The notes under the pieces were generated by a model. The model had not been told where the DNA came from. It did no database searches and saw nothing but the letters and a program-made list of their open reading frames with translations. Shown piece after piece: positions 9,684-18,584 of a stretch of 64,000 nucleotides of DNA (positions are counted from its first letter, which is position 1; each line of letters starts with the position of its first letter). Source of the stretch: Herbaspirillum sp. YR522 (GTDB lineage Bacteria; Pseudomonadota; Gammaproteobacteria; Burkholderiales; Burkholderiaceae_D); the NCBI RefSeq assembly GCF_000282575.1, contig NZ_AKJA01000116.1, forward strand, positions 62,001 to 126,000. Reading direction: 5' to 3'. The translations under genes and the position numbers were made by a program.

Positions 9684-10795
9684 TCGTGATAGTCGTAGGC
9701 CTGGAATCCGTGGGTCTTGACCAGCGAGTCACGCTTGGCCGACTTCAGGTCTTCTCGCATCATTTCCGACACCAATTCGGCAAAGCTGGTGGCCGGCACC
9801 CAACCCAGTTGCTCCCGCGCCTGCGTCGGATCGCCCAACAAGGTCTCGACTTCGGTTGGACGGAAGTATCGCGGATCAACGCGCACCACGACCTGGCCGA
9901 CCTTGAGGGCGCTGTCGCTGCCGGGATCACGAACGCTGGCAGTTTCCTCGACGCCAGTACCCGTCCACTCCAGTTCCACGCCCAACTCGCGTGCTGCCGC
10001 ATCCACGAAATCGCGAACGCTGTGCTGCACGCCGGTAGCAATGACGAAATCCCTGGCGACATCCTGCTGCAACATCATCCACTGCATCTCGACGTAGTCG
10101 CGCGCGTGGCCCCAGTCACGCTTGGCATCCATGTTGCCCAGATACAGGCAATCCTGCAGGCCCAGGAAGATACGCGCGAGCGCGCGGGTGATCTTGCGCG
10201 TGACGAATGTTTCGCCCCGCAAAGGGGATTCGTGATTGAACAGGATGCCGTTGCAGGCATACATCCCATAAGCTTCGCGATAGTTCACGGTGATCCAGTA
10301 AGCGTAGAGCTTGGCCACGGCGTAGGGACTGCGCGGATAAAACGGTGTCGTTTCCTTCTGCGGGATTTCCTGCACCAGGCCATAGAGTTCGGAAGTACTG
10401 GCCTGGTAGAAGCGAGTCTTCTTTTCCAGGCCGAGGATCCGAATGGCCTCGAGCAGGCGCAACGTCCCGACACCGTCGGCATTGGCGGTGTACTCCGGCT
10501 CTTCGAAACTGACTGCGACGTGCGATTGTGCGGCCAGGTTGTATATCTCGTCCGGCTGCACCAGCTTGACGATGCGGATCAGGCTGGTAGAGTCCGTCAG
10601 GTCGCCATAATGAAGAACGAAGTTCCGATTGTCGACGTGCGGATCTTGGTACAAATGGTCGATACGATCGGTGTTGAAGAGGGAAGTACGACGCTTGATA
10701 CCATGTACTTCATACCCCTTCTTGAGAAGGAATTCTGCAAGATATGCACCATCCTGGCCCGTCACACCAGTAATCAACGCAACTTTTTTTGTCAT
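9680..10795 (-). CDS. gmd: GDP-mannose 4,6-dehydratase
   Basis: Converts GDP-D-mannose to GDP-4-keto-6-deoxy-D-mannose, the substrate of the next gene product. The sequence opens with [20 protein letters not shown] and has [15 protein letters not shown] and [15 protein letters not shown], the SDR catalytic blocks of Gmd, plus [16 protein letters not shown], which is diagnostic for the family. Its 371 residues are typical. It is the first gene of the polysaccharide operon seen here, with more than 400 bp of noncoding DNA upstream. Confidence 0.97.
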   Translation of the reverse strand: MTKKVALITGVTGQDGAYLAEFLLKKGYEVHGIKRRTSLFNTDRIDHLYQDPHVDNRNFVLHYGDLTDSTSLIRIVKLVQPDEIYNLAAQSHVAVSFEEPEYTANADGVGTLRLLEAIRILGLEKKTRFYQASTSELYGLVQEIPQKETTPFYPRSPYAVAKLYAYWITVNYREAYGMYACNGILFNHESPLRGETFVTRKITRALARIFLGLQDCLYLGNMDAKRDWGHARDYVEMQWMMLQQDVARDFVIATGVQHSVRDFVDAAARELGVELEWTGTGVEETASVRDPGSDSALKVGQVVVRVDPRYFRPTEVETLLGDPTQAREQLGWVPATSFAELVSEMMREDLKSAKRDSLVKTHGFQAYDYHE

Positions 10796-11230
10796 TTAAT
10801 CAACCCGATCATCACTCGTTTTTCATCATTACGCGGCCGGCCGCTGCGATGGCACCTCGTACGCCAATACCTGTCGCCCAGGAGTTGAACATCTTCCCGT
10901 ATCAACGATCTTGTGGCACGTGTGTTTCGCGTCCGGCGCTTTTTTCTTCTTCGCTCTGACAAGCCGCCATCCTCAATGGATGTGGAGAAACCTGACATAG
11001 GTTTGCACGTTAGAACGCAAACTAGTCGACAGGTATGCAAGAATTTTGAATAAAGTCCGATATTCTACTCGCTTAAGGAATGCCAGCCTACGCAATTGTA
11101 ATGAAACAACAAATTGGCGGCGCCCTGGCCACTGTTTTTCACCGTTGATGAAAACCAGGACCGTCCGTGTCACCGGCCAGGATCAGAGCCCTCAAGCCCG
11201 CCGGATCGCGTCGGTAGTGGCGTCGATACG
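10796..11230. other. Noncoding leader region upstream of gmd
   Basis: About 435 bp between the polysaccharide operon and the pseF-like gene. The part at 10990-11110 is clearly more AT-rich than its surroundings and is the most likely place for the minus-strand operon promoter. I see no strong -35/-10 pair and no good JUMPstart or ops match. Short reading frames here lack family resemblance. One 82-codon frame ends in an ATGA overlap with gmd, but I do not call it a gene. Confidence 0.5.
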
Positions 11231-12424
11231 CTATCCAGCGACCTCCAGCGCTTTCCGGTAGCTCAGTTGCCGGAAAGAAAAACCCTCCTTCTCGAACAGC
11301 GCCACCGAGGCGCGGTTGTCGGGCCTGATCTCGGCCACCAGCTCGACCACGTGCGGATGATGAACGCTCAACCATGCCTCGCCTTCGCGTAACATCTGCC
11401 GACCGATGCCGCGGCCGGCAAAGCCGGGGGCCAGATAGATCGAGACTATCGCACGGCGCGCGTCGATATCGTAGCGCACCACGCCACAATCGGCGCCGTC
11501 GGCCTGGCCGATCAGCAAGACCCGCGCCGGATCAGCCAAGGCCGCAGCGAACCATGTTGCATGTTCCTGCCAGTCCAGCGGCGCCTGGTTGAACGAATAG
11601 CGGAGTACCTCGGGCGCGTTGCGCCACGCAAACAGGCTTTGGCAGTCCTGCTGTCGTGCCGCACGCATTACTAGGCGAGGCAACGGCCTCGGACCGGTTG
11701 TTGCGCGCTCGGCCCCCGTGATGCTGGCCATCGCCATTGCCGCATGCACCAACTCGGCCCGCCGCCAGTCGTCCGGCGTATCGATATCCTGCACCCGCCA
11801 GCGCGGCAGGAAGACCGGCACCGAATGGGCGTCGAATATACGCTGCTGCTGCAACCATGCGGTAGGCCGCCCCCAGTAGAACTGGCCCGCATCATGCAGG
11901 GCCTGCGGCAGGTCTTGAGAACGGGTCGGGAAGTGTTCGGGAAAGAACATCTCCAGCCCGCCTTCGGCATTCTGCTTGAAGGCCCTGAAGATCGGCGCGG
12001 CAAATTCGGTTACCGAGAACGCATAGGACCAAGGCCCCGCGGTCAACGCCTGCCAGCCTCGCACCAGGTCATCGGGCTGGACGAAGGGCGCCGTCGCATA
12101 CAGGCAGCACACGGCGTCGATATGCTCCAGGCCGAGCTCGTCGACCAGCCACTGGGTGGCGTGGGCCACCACCGGGATGGTGCCGGTATAGTCGTCGGAC
12201 AGCTCGGGCGGCCGCATGAACGGCGTTTGCGCGCCATGCGCACGTGCCACGGCGGCGATCTCCTGGTCGTCGGTAGAGATGATGATGCGCTCGAACAGCC
12301 CCGACGCCTGCGCGGCGTGAATCGAATGGACGATCATCGGCAAGCCGGCGAACGGCAGGATATTCTTGCGGGGAATGCGCTTGCTGCCGCCACGGGCGGG
12401 AATGACGGCGCATTTCACAGCCAT
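11231..12424 (-). CDS. Pseudaminic acid cytidylyltransferase fused to a GNAT domain
   Basis: The N-terminal part (1-235) is a CMP-sialate synthetase relative of the PseF type. It has AVIPARGGSKRIPRKNI, RIIISTDDQEIAAVA, LYATAPFV and the late RVQDIDTPDDW block. Residues 251-397 form a GNAT acetyltransferase-like domain with the acetyl-CoA loop region APGFAGRGIGRQML and a C-terminal NRASVALFEKEGF. PseF would activate pseudaminic acid with CMP. PseH, a GNAT protein, N-acetylates a precursor in the same pathway. No pseB, pseC, pseG or pseI is visible nearby. The ATG has GGAG only two bases upstream; the GTG at codon 3 has better spacing and may be the true start. Confidence 0.85.
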   Translation of the reverse strand: MAVKCAVIPARGGSKRIPRKNILPFAGLPMIVHSIHAAQASGLFERIIISTDDQEIAAVARAHGAQTPFMRPPELSDDYTGTIPVVAHATQWLVDELGLEHIDAVCCLYATAPFVQPDDLVRGWQALTAGPWSYAFSVTEFAAPIFRAFKQNAEGGLEMFFPEHFPTRSQDLPQALHDAGQFYWGRPTAWLQQQRIFDAHSVPVFLPRWRVQDIDTPDDWRRAELVHAAMAMASITGAERATTGPRPLPRLVMRAARQQDCQSLFAWRNAPEVLRYSFNQAPLDWQEHATWFAAALADPARVLLIGQADGADCGVVRYDIDARRAIVSIYLAPGFAGRGIGRQMLREGEAWLSVHHPHVVELVAEIRPDNRASVALFEKEGFSFRQLSYRKALEVAG

Positions 12425-12567
12425 CTCTCCTGGTTCGTCATGAAATTCCTTTCTGAAGAAGCAGTTCGGATAAGATCAGCATCGCCGCACTGCAATCTAA
12501 AAGCATAACGCCAAACACCATCGACCAACTGATGAAGATCCGGCACCAGCCGGTCTTTCTTGCCAAC

Positions 12568-13389
12568 ATGCCAGATACCTACGTGATCGGCGACCTCCAG
12601 GGTTGCCATCAACAGCTGCAAGACCTGATCCACCAAATCGATGCCGAGCCGGGCGAACACCGGCTGATCTTTGCCGGCGACCTCATCAATCGCGGGCCGC
12701 AATCGCTGCAGACCCTGCGCGCGGTGATGGCGCTGGGCGAACGCGCACAGGCCGTGCTGGGCAACCATGACCTGCACCTGCTGGCCGTGTCGCAGGGCAT
12801 CCGCCCGCTGCACGGCAGCGACACGCTGCACGATATCCTGGACGCCCCCGACCGCAACGAGCTGATCGACTGGCTGCGCCGCCGGCCCCTGGCCATCCTC
12901 GAACAAGGCCACCTGGTGGTGCACGCTGGCGTGCTGCCGCAATGGGACACGGCGCAAGCCATGGCCCTGGCCGCCGAGGTACAGGATATGTTACGCAGCG
13001 ATGGCTGGGTCGGTTTCCTGACGCACATGTACGGCAATACGCCCGATCGCTGGCACGATACGCTGCGGGGGGCGGATCGCCTGCGCTGCATCATCAATGC
13101 CTTTACCCGGCTGCGTTTTTGCCAGGCCGACGGCACCATGGATTTCAAGGTAAAGGAAGGCGCCGCCGGCGCGCCGGCAGGCCTGATGCCGTGGTTCGAC
13201 GTCCCTGGCCGCCGTACTGCCGACACCACCGTGATCTTCGGCCACTGGTCGACACTGGGGCTGGTGCTGCGGCCCGACCTGATGGCACTGGATACCGGCT
13301 GCGTCTGGGGCGGCAAGCTTACCGCGGTGCGGCTGTCAGATCGGGCGTTGTTCCAGGTGGATTGCCCGCAGGCGCAGAAACCGGGCTGA
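12568..13389 (+). CDS. apaH: Bis(5'-nucleosyl)-tetraphosphatase, symmetrical
   Basis: Hydrolyses diadenosine tetraphosphate to two ADP; also linked to removal of Np4-type RNA caps in enterobacteria. Metallophosphatase motifs are clear: [29 protein letters not shown] and a later FGHWS. From the chosen ATG the protein has 273 residues and starts like known ApaH proteins. An in-frame ATG at 12532 would add 12 residues; neither site has a good Shine-Dalgarno sequence. Its last 71 bp overlap the 3' end of the convergent plsC-like gene. Confidence 0.93.
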   Translation: MPDTYVIGDLQGCHQQLQDLIHQIDAEPGEHRLIFAGDLINRGPQSLQTLRAVMALGERAQAVLGNHDLHLLAVSQGIRPLHGSDTLHDILDAPDRNELIDWLRRRPLAILEQGHLVVHAGVLPQWDTAQAMALAAEVQDMLRSDGWVGFLTHMYGNTPDRWHDTLRGADRLRCIINAFTRLRFCQADGTMDFKVKEGAAGAPAGLMPWFDVPGRRTADTTVIFGHWSTLGLVLRPDLMALDTGCVWGGKLTAVRLSDRALFQVDCPQAQKPG

Positions 13390-14119
13390 CCTCTTCAAGC
13401 GCGTAGCCGAGGCCGGCGGCAATCGCCGCACGCGACAGCTGCGCCAGTTCGCGCCGCTGCGCGCCGTCGGTCGGGATCAACGGCAACTGGGTCAACTCGG
13501 CGGTCATGCCACGCGACTTGAGGATGGCGATGATGCTCTCGACGATGGTGGTCTCGCCGATGAAGTTGGCGGCCGGGTGCAGCCTGCCCTCGGGGTCCAC
13601 ATAACGCAATGCATAGGGTTGCACCGGCGCCCGGGCATCAATGGCGGCTTCGAACAGGTTGGCGTGGAACGGCAATAATGTTCCTTGCGGCGCGGTGGTG
13701 CCCTCCGGGAAGAACGCCACGTGTTCGCCACGCTCGATACTCTCGACCAACCCCTTGAAGATGCGCCGTACGTCGCTCGCCTTGCCGCGCGAGATGAAGA
13801 TGGTGCCGGTCCTGGCGCACAGCCAACCCACCAGCGGCCAGCCGCGGATGTCGGACTTGGCCACGAAACGACAGGGCTTGAGCGAATTGACCACGAAGAT
13901 GTCGAGCCAGCTGATATGGTTGGCCACCAGCAGCGAACGCGGGATCGGCGCCGGGCTGTCGATCTTCAGCGCAATGCCGCAGATGCGCAGCAGCTTGCGC
14001 GACCAGCGCCGTACATGCGCTTGCCGGCCGGGCGCGCCGGTGAACGGGAACAGCACGGCGCAGATTGCCATGCCGACGAACAGATGGACAGTCAGGCGCA
14101 ACGCGCGAAGGACGAGCAT
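13319..14119 (-). CDS. plsC: 1-acyl-sn-glycerol-3-phosphate acyltransferase (PlsC family)
   Basis: Inner-membrane acyltransferase that adds the second acyl chain to lysophosphatidate, or a lyso-ornithine-lipid relative of it. It has an N-terminal hydrophobic helix, the HX4D motif in NHISWLD, a FISRGKASD segment, and FPEGTT as the acceptor-binding block. The length is 266 residues. AGGA precedes the ATG at 14119, and the gene starts 16 bp after the pyrC' stop, so it appears to be the last member of the pyrimidine operon. The 3' end overlaps convergent apaH. Confidence 0.88.
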   Translation of the reverse strand: MLVLRALRLTVHLFVGMAICAVLFPFTGAPGRQAHVRRWSRKLLRICGIALKIDSPAPIPRSLLVANHISWLDIFVVNSLKPCRFVAKSDIRGWPLVGWLCARTGTIFISRGKASDVRRIFKGLVESIERGEHVAFFPEGTTAPQGTLLPFHANLFEAAIDARAPVQPYALRYVDPEGRLHPAANFIGETTIVESIIAILKSRGMTAELTQLPLIPTDGAQRRELAQLSRAAIAAGLGYALEEVSPVSAPAGNPPGTTPDLTAAPR

Positions 14120-14135
14120 GGCAGTCCTGGCCGGC

Positions 14136-15422
14136 TCAGCGCTCGAAAGCGATATGGCCGGCGACGATGGTGGCCTTGACCACGCCCGGCAGTTCGTAGC
14201 CCAGGAACGGGGTGTGCTTGCCCTGGCTGGCCAGCGCCGAACCCTCGACCACCCACACCGCGTTGGCATCGAACAGGCACAGGTCGGCTACGCTGCCCAC
14301 GGCCAGGTTGCCAGCCTTGAGTCCGGCGACCTTGGCGGCGCGGTGGGTGATCTTGGCGATCGCCTTGGACAGCACGTCCTTGCCCTGGCCGTCGGCTTCC
14401 AGTGCCCACTTCAACGATAGCGACAACAGCAGCTCGAGACCGGTCGCGCCTGGCGAGGCTTCGCCGAAAGGCAGCAGCTTTTCGTCATCGTCGACCGGGG
14501 TATGGTCGGAACAGACGGCGTCGACGGTACCGTCGAGCAGGGCACTGCGGATCGCTTCGCGGTCGCGCTGGGAACGCAGCGGCGGCGTCATGCGGGCGTT
14601 CGAATCGAAGAAGCCGATATCGAGGTCGCACAGGTGGATGTGATGGGCGCCCACATCGCAGGTCAGCGGCAGGCCTTCGCTCTTGGCCTGGCGTACCAGC
14701 TCCAGGCCCGCCGCCGACGACATGCGGCACAGGTGGACCCGGGCGCCGGTGGCGCGCATCAGCTCGAACAGCGTGTAGAGGGCAATTGTCTCGGACATCA
14801 CCGGTACCCCCGACAAACCCAGGCGCGAGGCGGCAGGGCCGGCATGGGCAATACCGTGGCGTCCCAGGTGCGGGTCCTGCGGGCGCAGCCAGACGGTGTA
14901 GTTGAAGGTCTTGGCGTATTGCAGCGCCGACATCAGCACCGTGGTGTCGAGGATGGGCTCGTCGGCCTGCGAGAAGCCGATGCAGCCAGCCTCGGTGAGC
15001 TCGGCCATCTCGGTCAGCGCCAGGCCCTTCAGCCCCGCCGTCAATGCACCCAGCGGGTAGACGTGGGCCTGGTTGAGCGAGCGGGCGCGGTGCTTGAGCA
15101 TTTCGACCAGGCCCGGCTCGTCCAGTACCGGGTCGGTATCGGGCGGGCACACCAGGCTGGTGACGCCGCCCTGGATCGCTGCCTGCATCTCGGACTCGAG
15201 GGTGGCCTTGTATTCGTAGCCCGGCTCGCGCAGCCGCGCCGACAGGTCGACCAGGCCGGGTGCCACCACCAGGCCGGTGGCGTCGATGGTCCTGTTGGCC
15301 GTGAAGTCGGCCGGTGCCTGGCCGATGCCGACGATCTTGCCATCGGCCACATACACGTCCTGTTGCGCGTCGATACCGTTGGCGGGGTCGATCAGGCGTC
15401 CGTTCTTGATATGCAGTTTCAT
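14136..15422 (-). CDS. pyrC': Dihydroorotase-like protein PyrC' (probably non-catalytic)
   Basis: 428-residue class I dihydroorotase homologue. Active enzymes have a DxHxH zinc ligand motif after the PG of the amidohydrolase start. Here the equivalent text is PGLVDLSARLREPG, so both histidines are replaced (Ser61, Arg63). Later pieces such as VCSDHTPVD and the KxxNLAVGSVADL end are kept. In Pseudomonas an inactive PyrC' with lost metal ligands is a structural partner of aspartate transcarbamoylase. The same role is likely here because pyrB lies upstream in the same operon. A true dihydroorotase must then be encoded elsewhere. Confidence 0.88.
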   Translation of the reverse strand: MKLHIKNGRLIDPANGIDAQQDVYVADGKIVGIGQAPADFTANRTIDATGLVVAPGLVDLSARLREPGYEYKATLESEMQAAIQGGVTSLVCPPDTDPVLDEPGLVEMLKHRARSLNQAHVYPLGALTAGLKGLALTEMAELTEAGCIGFSQADEPILDTTVLMSALQYAKTFNYTVWLRPQDPHLGRHGIAHAGPAASRLGLSGVPVMSETIALYTLFELMRATGARVHLCRMSSAAGLELVRQAKSEGLPLTCDVGAHHIHLCDLDIGFFDSNARMTPPLRSQRDREAIRSALLDGTVDAVCSDHTPVDDDEKLLPFGEASPGATGLELLLSLSLKWALEADGQGKDVLSKAIAKITHRAAKVAGLKAGNLAVGSVADLCLFDANAVWVVEGSALASQGKHTPFLGYELPGVVKATIVAGHIAFER

Positions 15423-15706
15423 CAGTTAAATGTCTTCTTACTGAGTCGTCGTAATTCTTCAAAATCGCCCGTCAGCCATGCTTCTTTCTTGCGACGGGAC
15501 CATCCCTTTAGCTGCCGTTCCGCCGTCAGGGCTTCGAGCCTGGTTGCGAACGTCTCGGCGTTGAGCAGCTCGACCGGCAATCGGGTCGAGGTTTAACACT
15601 TGACGGTACCTTCTTGATGCTGGGCCAACCGTACTTCGATGTTATCGGTATGTCCGATGTAATAACTGCCATCGGAGCAGCGCAGGAGATAAACGTAAAA
15701 GGCCAT
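15422..15706 (-). pseudogene. GIY-YIG nuclease-family gene interrupted by one in-frame stop
   Basis: Reading the minus strand from the ATG at 15706 gives a small GIY-YIG protein: FYVYLLRCSDGSYYIGHT, then RLAQHQEGTVKC, a TAA at 15593-15595, and in the same frame TSTRLPVELL, FATRLEALTAERQLKGWSRRKKEAW. Family members normally have a Tyr codon where the TAA stands (CYTS-RLPVEL), so a single TAC/TAT to TAA change explains it. Frame is otherwise intact over 94 codons. The distal TGA overlaps the pyrC' start as TGATG. Function of such stand-alone GIY-YIG proteins is poorly defined. The stop could also be a sequencing error. Confidence 0.85.
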
Positions 15707-15753
15707 TGCTGCCCTCTTTATCGACATCAGCTGGCTACAAACCCGGCGCGCTG

Positions 15754-15850
15754 GCTTCGATACGGCCCTGCGGGCCTACTCAGCCCGAACAGGTTCCCAA
15801 AAACTATACTACCGTTCGTCCTGAGTAGCCCCAAGGGGGCGTATCGAAGG
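15754..15850. repeat. REPIN-like inverted pair of REP elements
   Basis: Two roughly 36-bp elements face each other. The left arm (15755-15790) reads CTTCGATACG, a GCCC/GGGC hairpin, then CTACTCAGCCCGAAC. The right arm (15814-15850) is its near-perfect reverse complement, with a CCCC/GGGG hairpin. The layout of two inverted hairpin-bearing arms with a short spacer is that of REPINs. A third copy of the arm lies at 40794-40829. It sits between pyrB and the broken GIY-YIG gene. Confidence 0.85.
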
Positions 15851-15860
15851 CGCCCCAACC

Positions 15861-16820
15861 TCAGTTACCCGCCACGATACCCATCACCGCCATGCGCACC
15901 GCGATACCGAAAGTCACCTGCGGCAGGATCACCGCCTGGGCGCCATCGGCCACCGCCGAGTCGATCTCGACGCCACGGTTCATCGGGCCGGGGTGCATCA
16001 CGATGGCATCCGGCTTGGCCAGCGCCAGGCGTTCCGGCGTGAGGCCATAGCTCTTGAAGAACTCCTGTGCCGATGGCAGCAGGGCGCCGCTCATGCGTTC
16101 GTTCTGCAGCCGCAGCATGATGATCACGTCGACATCCTTGAGGCCTTCTTCCATGTTGTGGAAGACCCGCACGCCCATCTGTTCAAGGCCGCTGGGCAGC
16201 AGCGTGCGCGGACCGATGGCGCGCACTTCGGGCACGCCCAACGTGGTGAGGGCATGGATGTCCGAGCGCGCCACCCGGCTGTGCAGGATATCGCCCACGA
16301 TGGCTACCCGCAGGTTGGAAAAATCCTTCTTGTAGTGCCGGATGGTGTACATGTCCAGCAAGCCCTGGGTCGGGTGGGCATGGCGGCCGTCGCCGGCGTT
16401 GACCACATGCACGTGCGACTGCCTGGTGTCGATCAGGTGCTTGGCGATGAAGAACGGCGCACCCGATTGCGCATGCCGTACCACGAACATGTCGGCATGC
16501 ATCGCCGCCAGGTTGTCGATGGTGTCGAGCAAGGACTCGCCCTTGCTGGTACTGGATGCCTGGATGTTGAGGTTGATCACATCGGCCGACAGCCGCTTGG
16601 AGGCAATCTCGAAGGTGGTGCGGGTACGCGTGGAGTTCTCGAAGAACAGGTTGAAGACGCTCTTGCCGCGCATCAGTGGCACCTTCTTGACCTCGCGGTC
16701 GCCAATGCTGACGAAGGACGAGGCGGTATCGAGGATGTGGGTCAGGATGGCGCGTGGCAAGCCTTCGATGGTCAGCAGGTGCTGCAACTCGCCGTTCTTG
16801 TTCAGTTGTGGATTAAGCAT
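15861..16820 (-). CDS. pyrB: Aspartate carbamoyltransferase catalytic chain
   Basis: Condenses aspartate with carbamoyl phosphate in de novo pyrimidine synthesis. It has the carbamoyl-phosphate loop [13 protein letters not shown], the SKGES loop, and [12 protein letters not shown]. 319 residues. The start overlaps the last 8 bp of pyrR. With PyrC' downstream it fits the class A ATCase organisation known from pseudomonads, where PyrB and an inactive PyrC' form a dodecamer. Confidence 0.96.
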   Translation of the reverse strand: MLNPQLNKNGELQHLLTIEGLPRAILTHILDTASSFVSIGDREVKKVPLMRGKSVFNLFFENSTRTRTTFEIASKRLSADVINLNIQASSTSKGESLLDTIDNLAAMHADMFVVRHAQSGAPFFIAKHLIDTRQSHVHVVNAGDGRHAHPTQGLLDMYTIRHYKKDFSNLRVAIVGDILHSRVARSDIHALTTLGVPEVRAIGPRTLLPSGLEQMGVRVFHNMEEGLKDVDVIIMLRLQNERMSGALLPSAQEFFKSYGLTPERLALAKPDAIVMHPGPMNRGVEIDSAVADGAQAVILPQVTFGIAVRMAVMGIVAGN

Positions 16821-17334
16821 GGACCACCGTCAGGGAAAATCGGCCGTCGTCGGCGCGTTGCAGATGCAGGGATTGCTGGCTTTGCAGCGTGACCGTGGCG
16901 GCCAGGAAGTCGGCCGCCACCGGCAGCTCGCGCCCGCCCCGGTCGACCAGGGCCGCCAGCAGGATGCGCGCCGGCCGACCGTAGTCGAACAGTTCGTTGA
17001 TGGCCGCGCGGGTGGTGCGGCCGGTGTAGAGCACATCGTCGATCAGCACGATGGTGGCGCCTTCGACAGCAAACGGGATCTGGCTCGGCTTGACGTCGGG
17101 ACGCAGGCCCTTCTCGGAGAAGTCGTCGCGATAGAACGAAACGTCGATGAAGCCCAGGCGCTGTGACAGCCCCAATTCGTCGGCCAGCCGCTCGGCCAGC
17201 CACGCGCCCCCGGAATGGATTCCCACCAGGGCGACTTCGGTGGCGTCCTCGAGCCCGGCCCTGACCTGCTGCGCCAGCGCCTGGTACAGCGCCTCGGCGT
17301 CCAGCGCAAAAGCATCGTTATATGTTGTGCTCAT
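16813..17334 (-). CDS. pyrR: PyrR bifunctional regulator / uracil phosphoribosyltransferase
   Basis: 173 residues with the PRPP-binding loop [16 protein letters not shown] and [13 protein letters not shown]. In Bacillus PyrR binds pyr mRNA and also has uracil phosphoribosyltransferase activity. In proteobacteria the RNA-binding role is less established. It starts in an ATGA overlap with ruvX and overlaps pyrB by 8 bp, so expression with pyrB is very likely. Confidence 0.93.
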   Translation of the reverse strand: MSTTYNDAFALDAEALYQALAQQVRAGLEDATEVALVGIHSGGAWLAERLADELGLSQRLGFIDVSFYRDDFSEKGLRPDVKPSQIPFAVEGATIVLIDDVLYTGRTTRAAINELFDYGRPARILLAALVDRGGRELPVAADFLAATVTLQSQQSLHLQRADDGRFSLTVVHA

Positions 17335-17741
17335 GAATGTGCGTCGTCAAAGTATTGCTGCAAAATGATGGCGGCGGCGCGGTCGTCGATCTGCTCGCCA
17401 CGCTGGCCGTTCAGCACCGCCGATGAATAGCGTTCGTCCACCAGCGTGACCTCGACTCCGAAACGACCGTGCAACTGGTTGGCGAAACGCCGGCAGCGCA
17501 CGCTCATCTCGTGCTCGGCGCCGTCCGGGTGCAACGGCAACCCGACCACGCATTGCTGCGGTTGCCATTCGGCCATCAGGCGCGCAATGGCGGCGAACTT
17601 GCCATCGTTGGTGGCCTCGCCGATCACCACCAGCGGCTGTGCCTGGCGCAGCACCGTGTTACCCACGGCCACGCCGATGCGCTTGAGTCCGAAGTCGAAG
17701 GCCAGCAGGGTTCCCACGCTGGCCTCAGGCCCGTCCGGCAT
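17331..17741 (-). CDS. ruvX: Putative pre-16S rRNA nuclease / Holliday junction resolvase-like (RuvX, YqgF)
   Basis: 136-residue RNase H-like protein: LLAFDFGLKRIGVAVGN at the N-terminus with the first catalytic Asp, VVGLPLHPDGAEHEMS in the middle, and TLVDERYSSAVLNGQR with DRAAAIILQQYF at the end. The family trims 16S rRNA precursors in E. coli. The ATG overlaps algH by 17 bp. A GTG eight codons further in is an alternative start closer to the conserved fold. Neighbour order algH-ruvX is shared by many proteobacteria. Confidence 0.92.
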   Translation of the reverse strand: MPDGPEASVGTLLAFDFGLKRIGVAVGNTVLRQAQPLVVIGEATNDGKFAAIARLMAEWQPQQCVVGLPLHPDGAEHEMSVRCRRFANQLHGRFGVEVTLVDERYSSAVLNGQRGEQIDDRAAAIILQQYFDDAHS

Positions 17742-18486
17742 CGCCAGACAGCATCACCGGATCGATCCCCAGCAACGCCAGTGCCGCCGTGAAGCGCTGC
17801 TCCACGGGCAACTCGAAGATGATGGCCGGATCGGCCTTGACCGTGAGCCAGCCGTTGCGTCCCAGTTCCTGCTCGAGCTGGCCCGGGCTCCAGCCCGAGC
17901 AACCCAGGGTCACCAGCACCCGCTCCGGTCCGTCGCCCTGCGCCACCGCTTCCAGCACGTCCTTGGACGTGGTCAGCGCAATCTCGTCGGTCACCTGCAA
18001 GGTCGACGAAAAGCTGTTGGCGGTCGAATGCAGCACGAAACCGCGCTCGACCTGAACCGGGCCACCGAACATGACCGGGCGCCGATAGACTCCCGGCATC
18101 GCCTCGGGCGTGTCGGGACGGATCTCGAGGGTCAGGTTGATGCGTTCGAGCAGCACGTCCATGGTCATGTCCGTGGCCTTGTTGATCACCACCCCCAATG
18201 CGCCGTTGTGGTTGTGCTCGCACAGGTACACCACGGTGCCCCCGAAGATCGGGTCGAGCATCGACGGCATGGCAATCAGGAAATGGTTGGTCAGGTCCAG
18301 CTCGAGCGGTTTGCGGTCGAGCGCATCGGCATCGGCGGGGGGCTGGTCGGCGCCGGAATCGGCAGCACTGGCGGCGGCGCGGCGTGTCCTGCCGCGGCGA
18401 AAAGGATCGATACCGCTGAAGGATGGCGAGGATTCGTCCGAATCGTCGACCAGCGGGTGGAAGGGCGCGTTACGTCTCTTGATCAT
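17725..18486 (-). CDS. algH: YqgE/AlgH family protein (UPF0301)
   Basis: 253 residues. The conserved domain starts near residue 65 with LTNHFLIAMPSMLDPIFGGTVVYLCEHNHNG (given here in part) and continues with GALGVVINK, MFGGPVQVERGFVLH and LGCSGWSPGQLEQEL. The first 60 residues are low complexity, charged and alanine-rich, and are not part of the usual family length of about 190. The biochemical function is unknown; in Pseudomonas the gene has been tied to alginate regulation. First gene of the minus-strand pyrimidine group. Confidence 0.9.
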   Translation of the reverse strand: MIKRRNAPFHPLVDDSDESSPSFSGIDPFRRGRTRRAAASAADSGADQPPADADALDRKPLELDLTNHFLIAMPSMLDPIFGGTVVYLCEHNHNGALGVVINKATDMTMDVLLERINLTLEIRPDTPEAMPGVYRRPVMFGGPVQVERGFVLHSTANSFSSTLQVTDEIALTTSKDVLEAVAQGDGPERVLVTLGCSGWSPGQLEQELGRNGWLTVKADPAIIFELPVEQRFTAALALLGIDPVMLSGDAGRA

Positions 18487-18584
18487 CCCGGCATTCTAGC
18501 AGTTTTGCCGCCGTCCCAAGCCCGCGCCGGGACGGCGGCGGCCAAACCATTGATTTCCCTACGGAAACCCGTGACTGGCCGGGC

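Noticed and set aside
10792-11040. 82-codon minus-strand frame that overlaps the gmd start as ATGA
   Set aside because: Arginine-rich, no ribosome site or family resemblance, and it crosses the AT-rich probable promoter zone. The overlap alone is not enough.
61-12424. Polysaccharide region as a genomic island
   Set aside because: No integrase, tRNA target, direct repeats or IS element seen; base composition is close to the rest of the window apart from the leader region.
15754-15850. Inverted arms as CRISPR repeats or an IS end
   Set aside because: Only two arms in inverted orientation with no spacers and no transposase gene.
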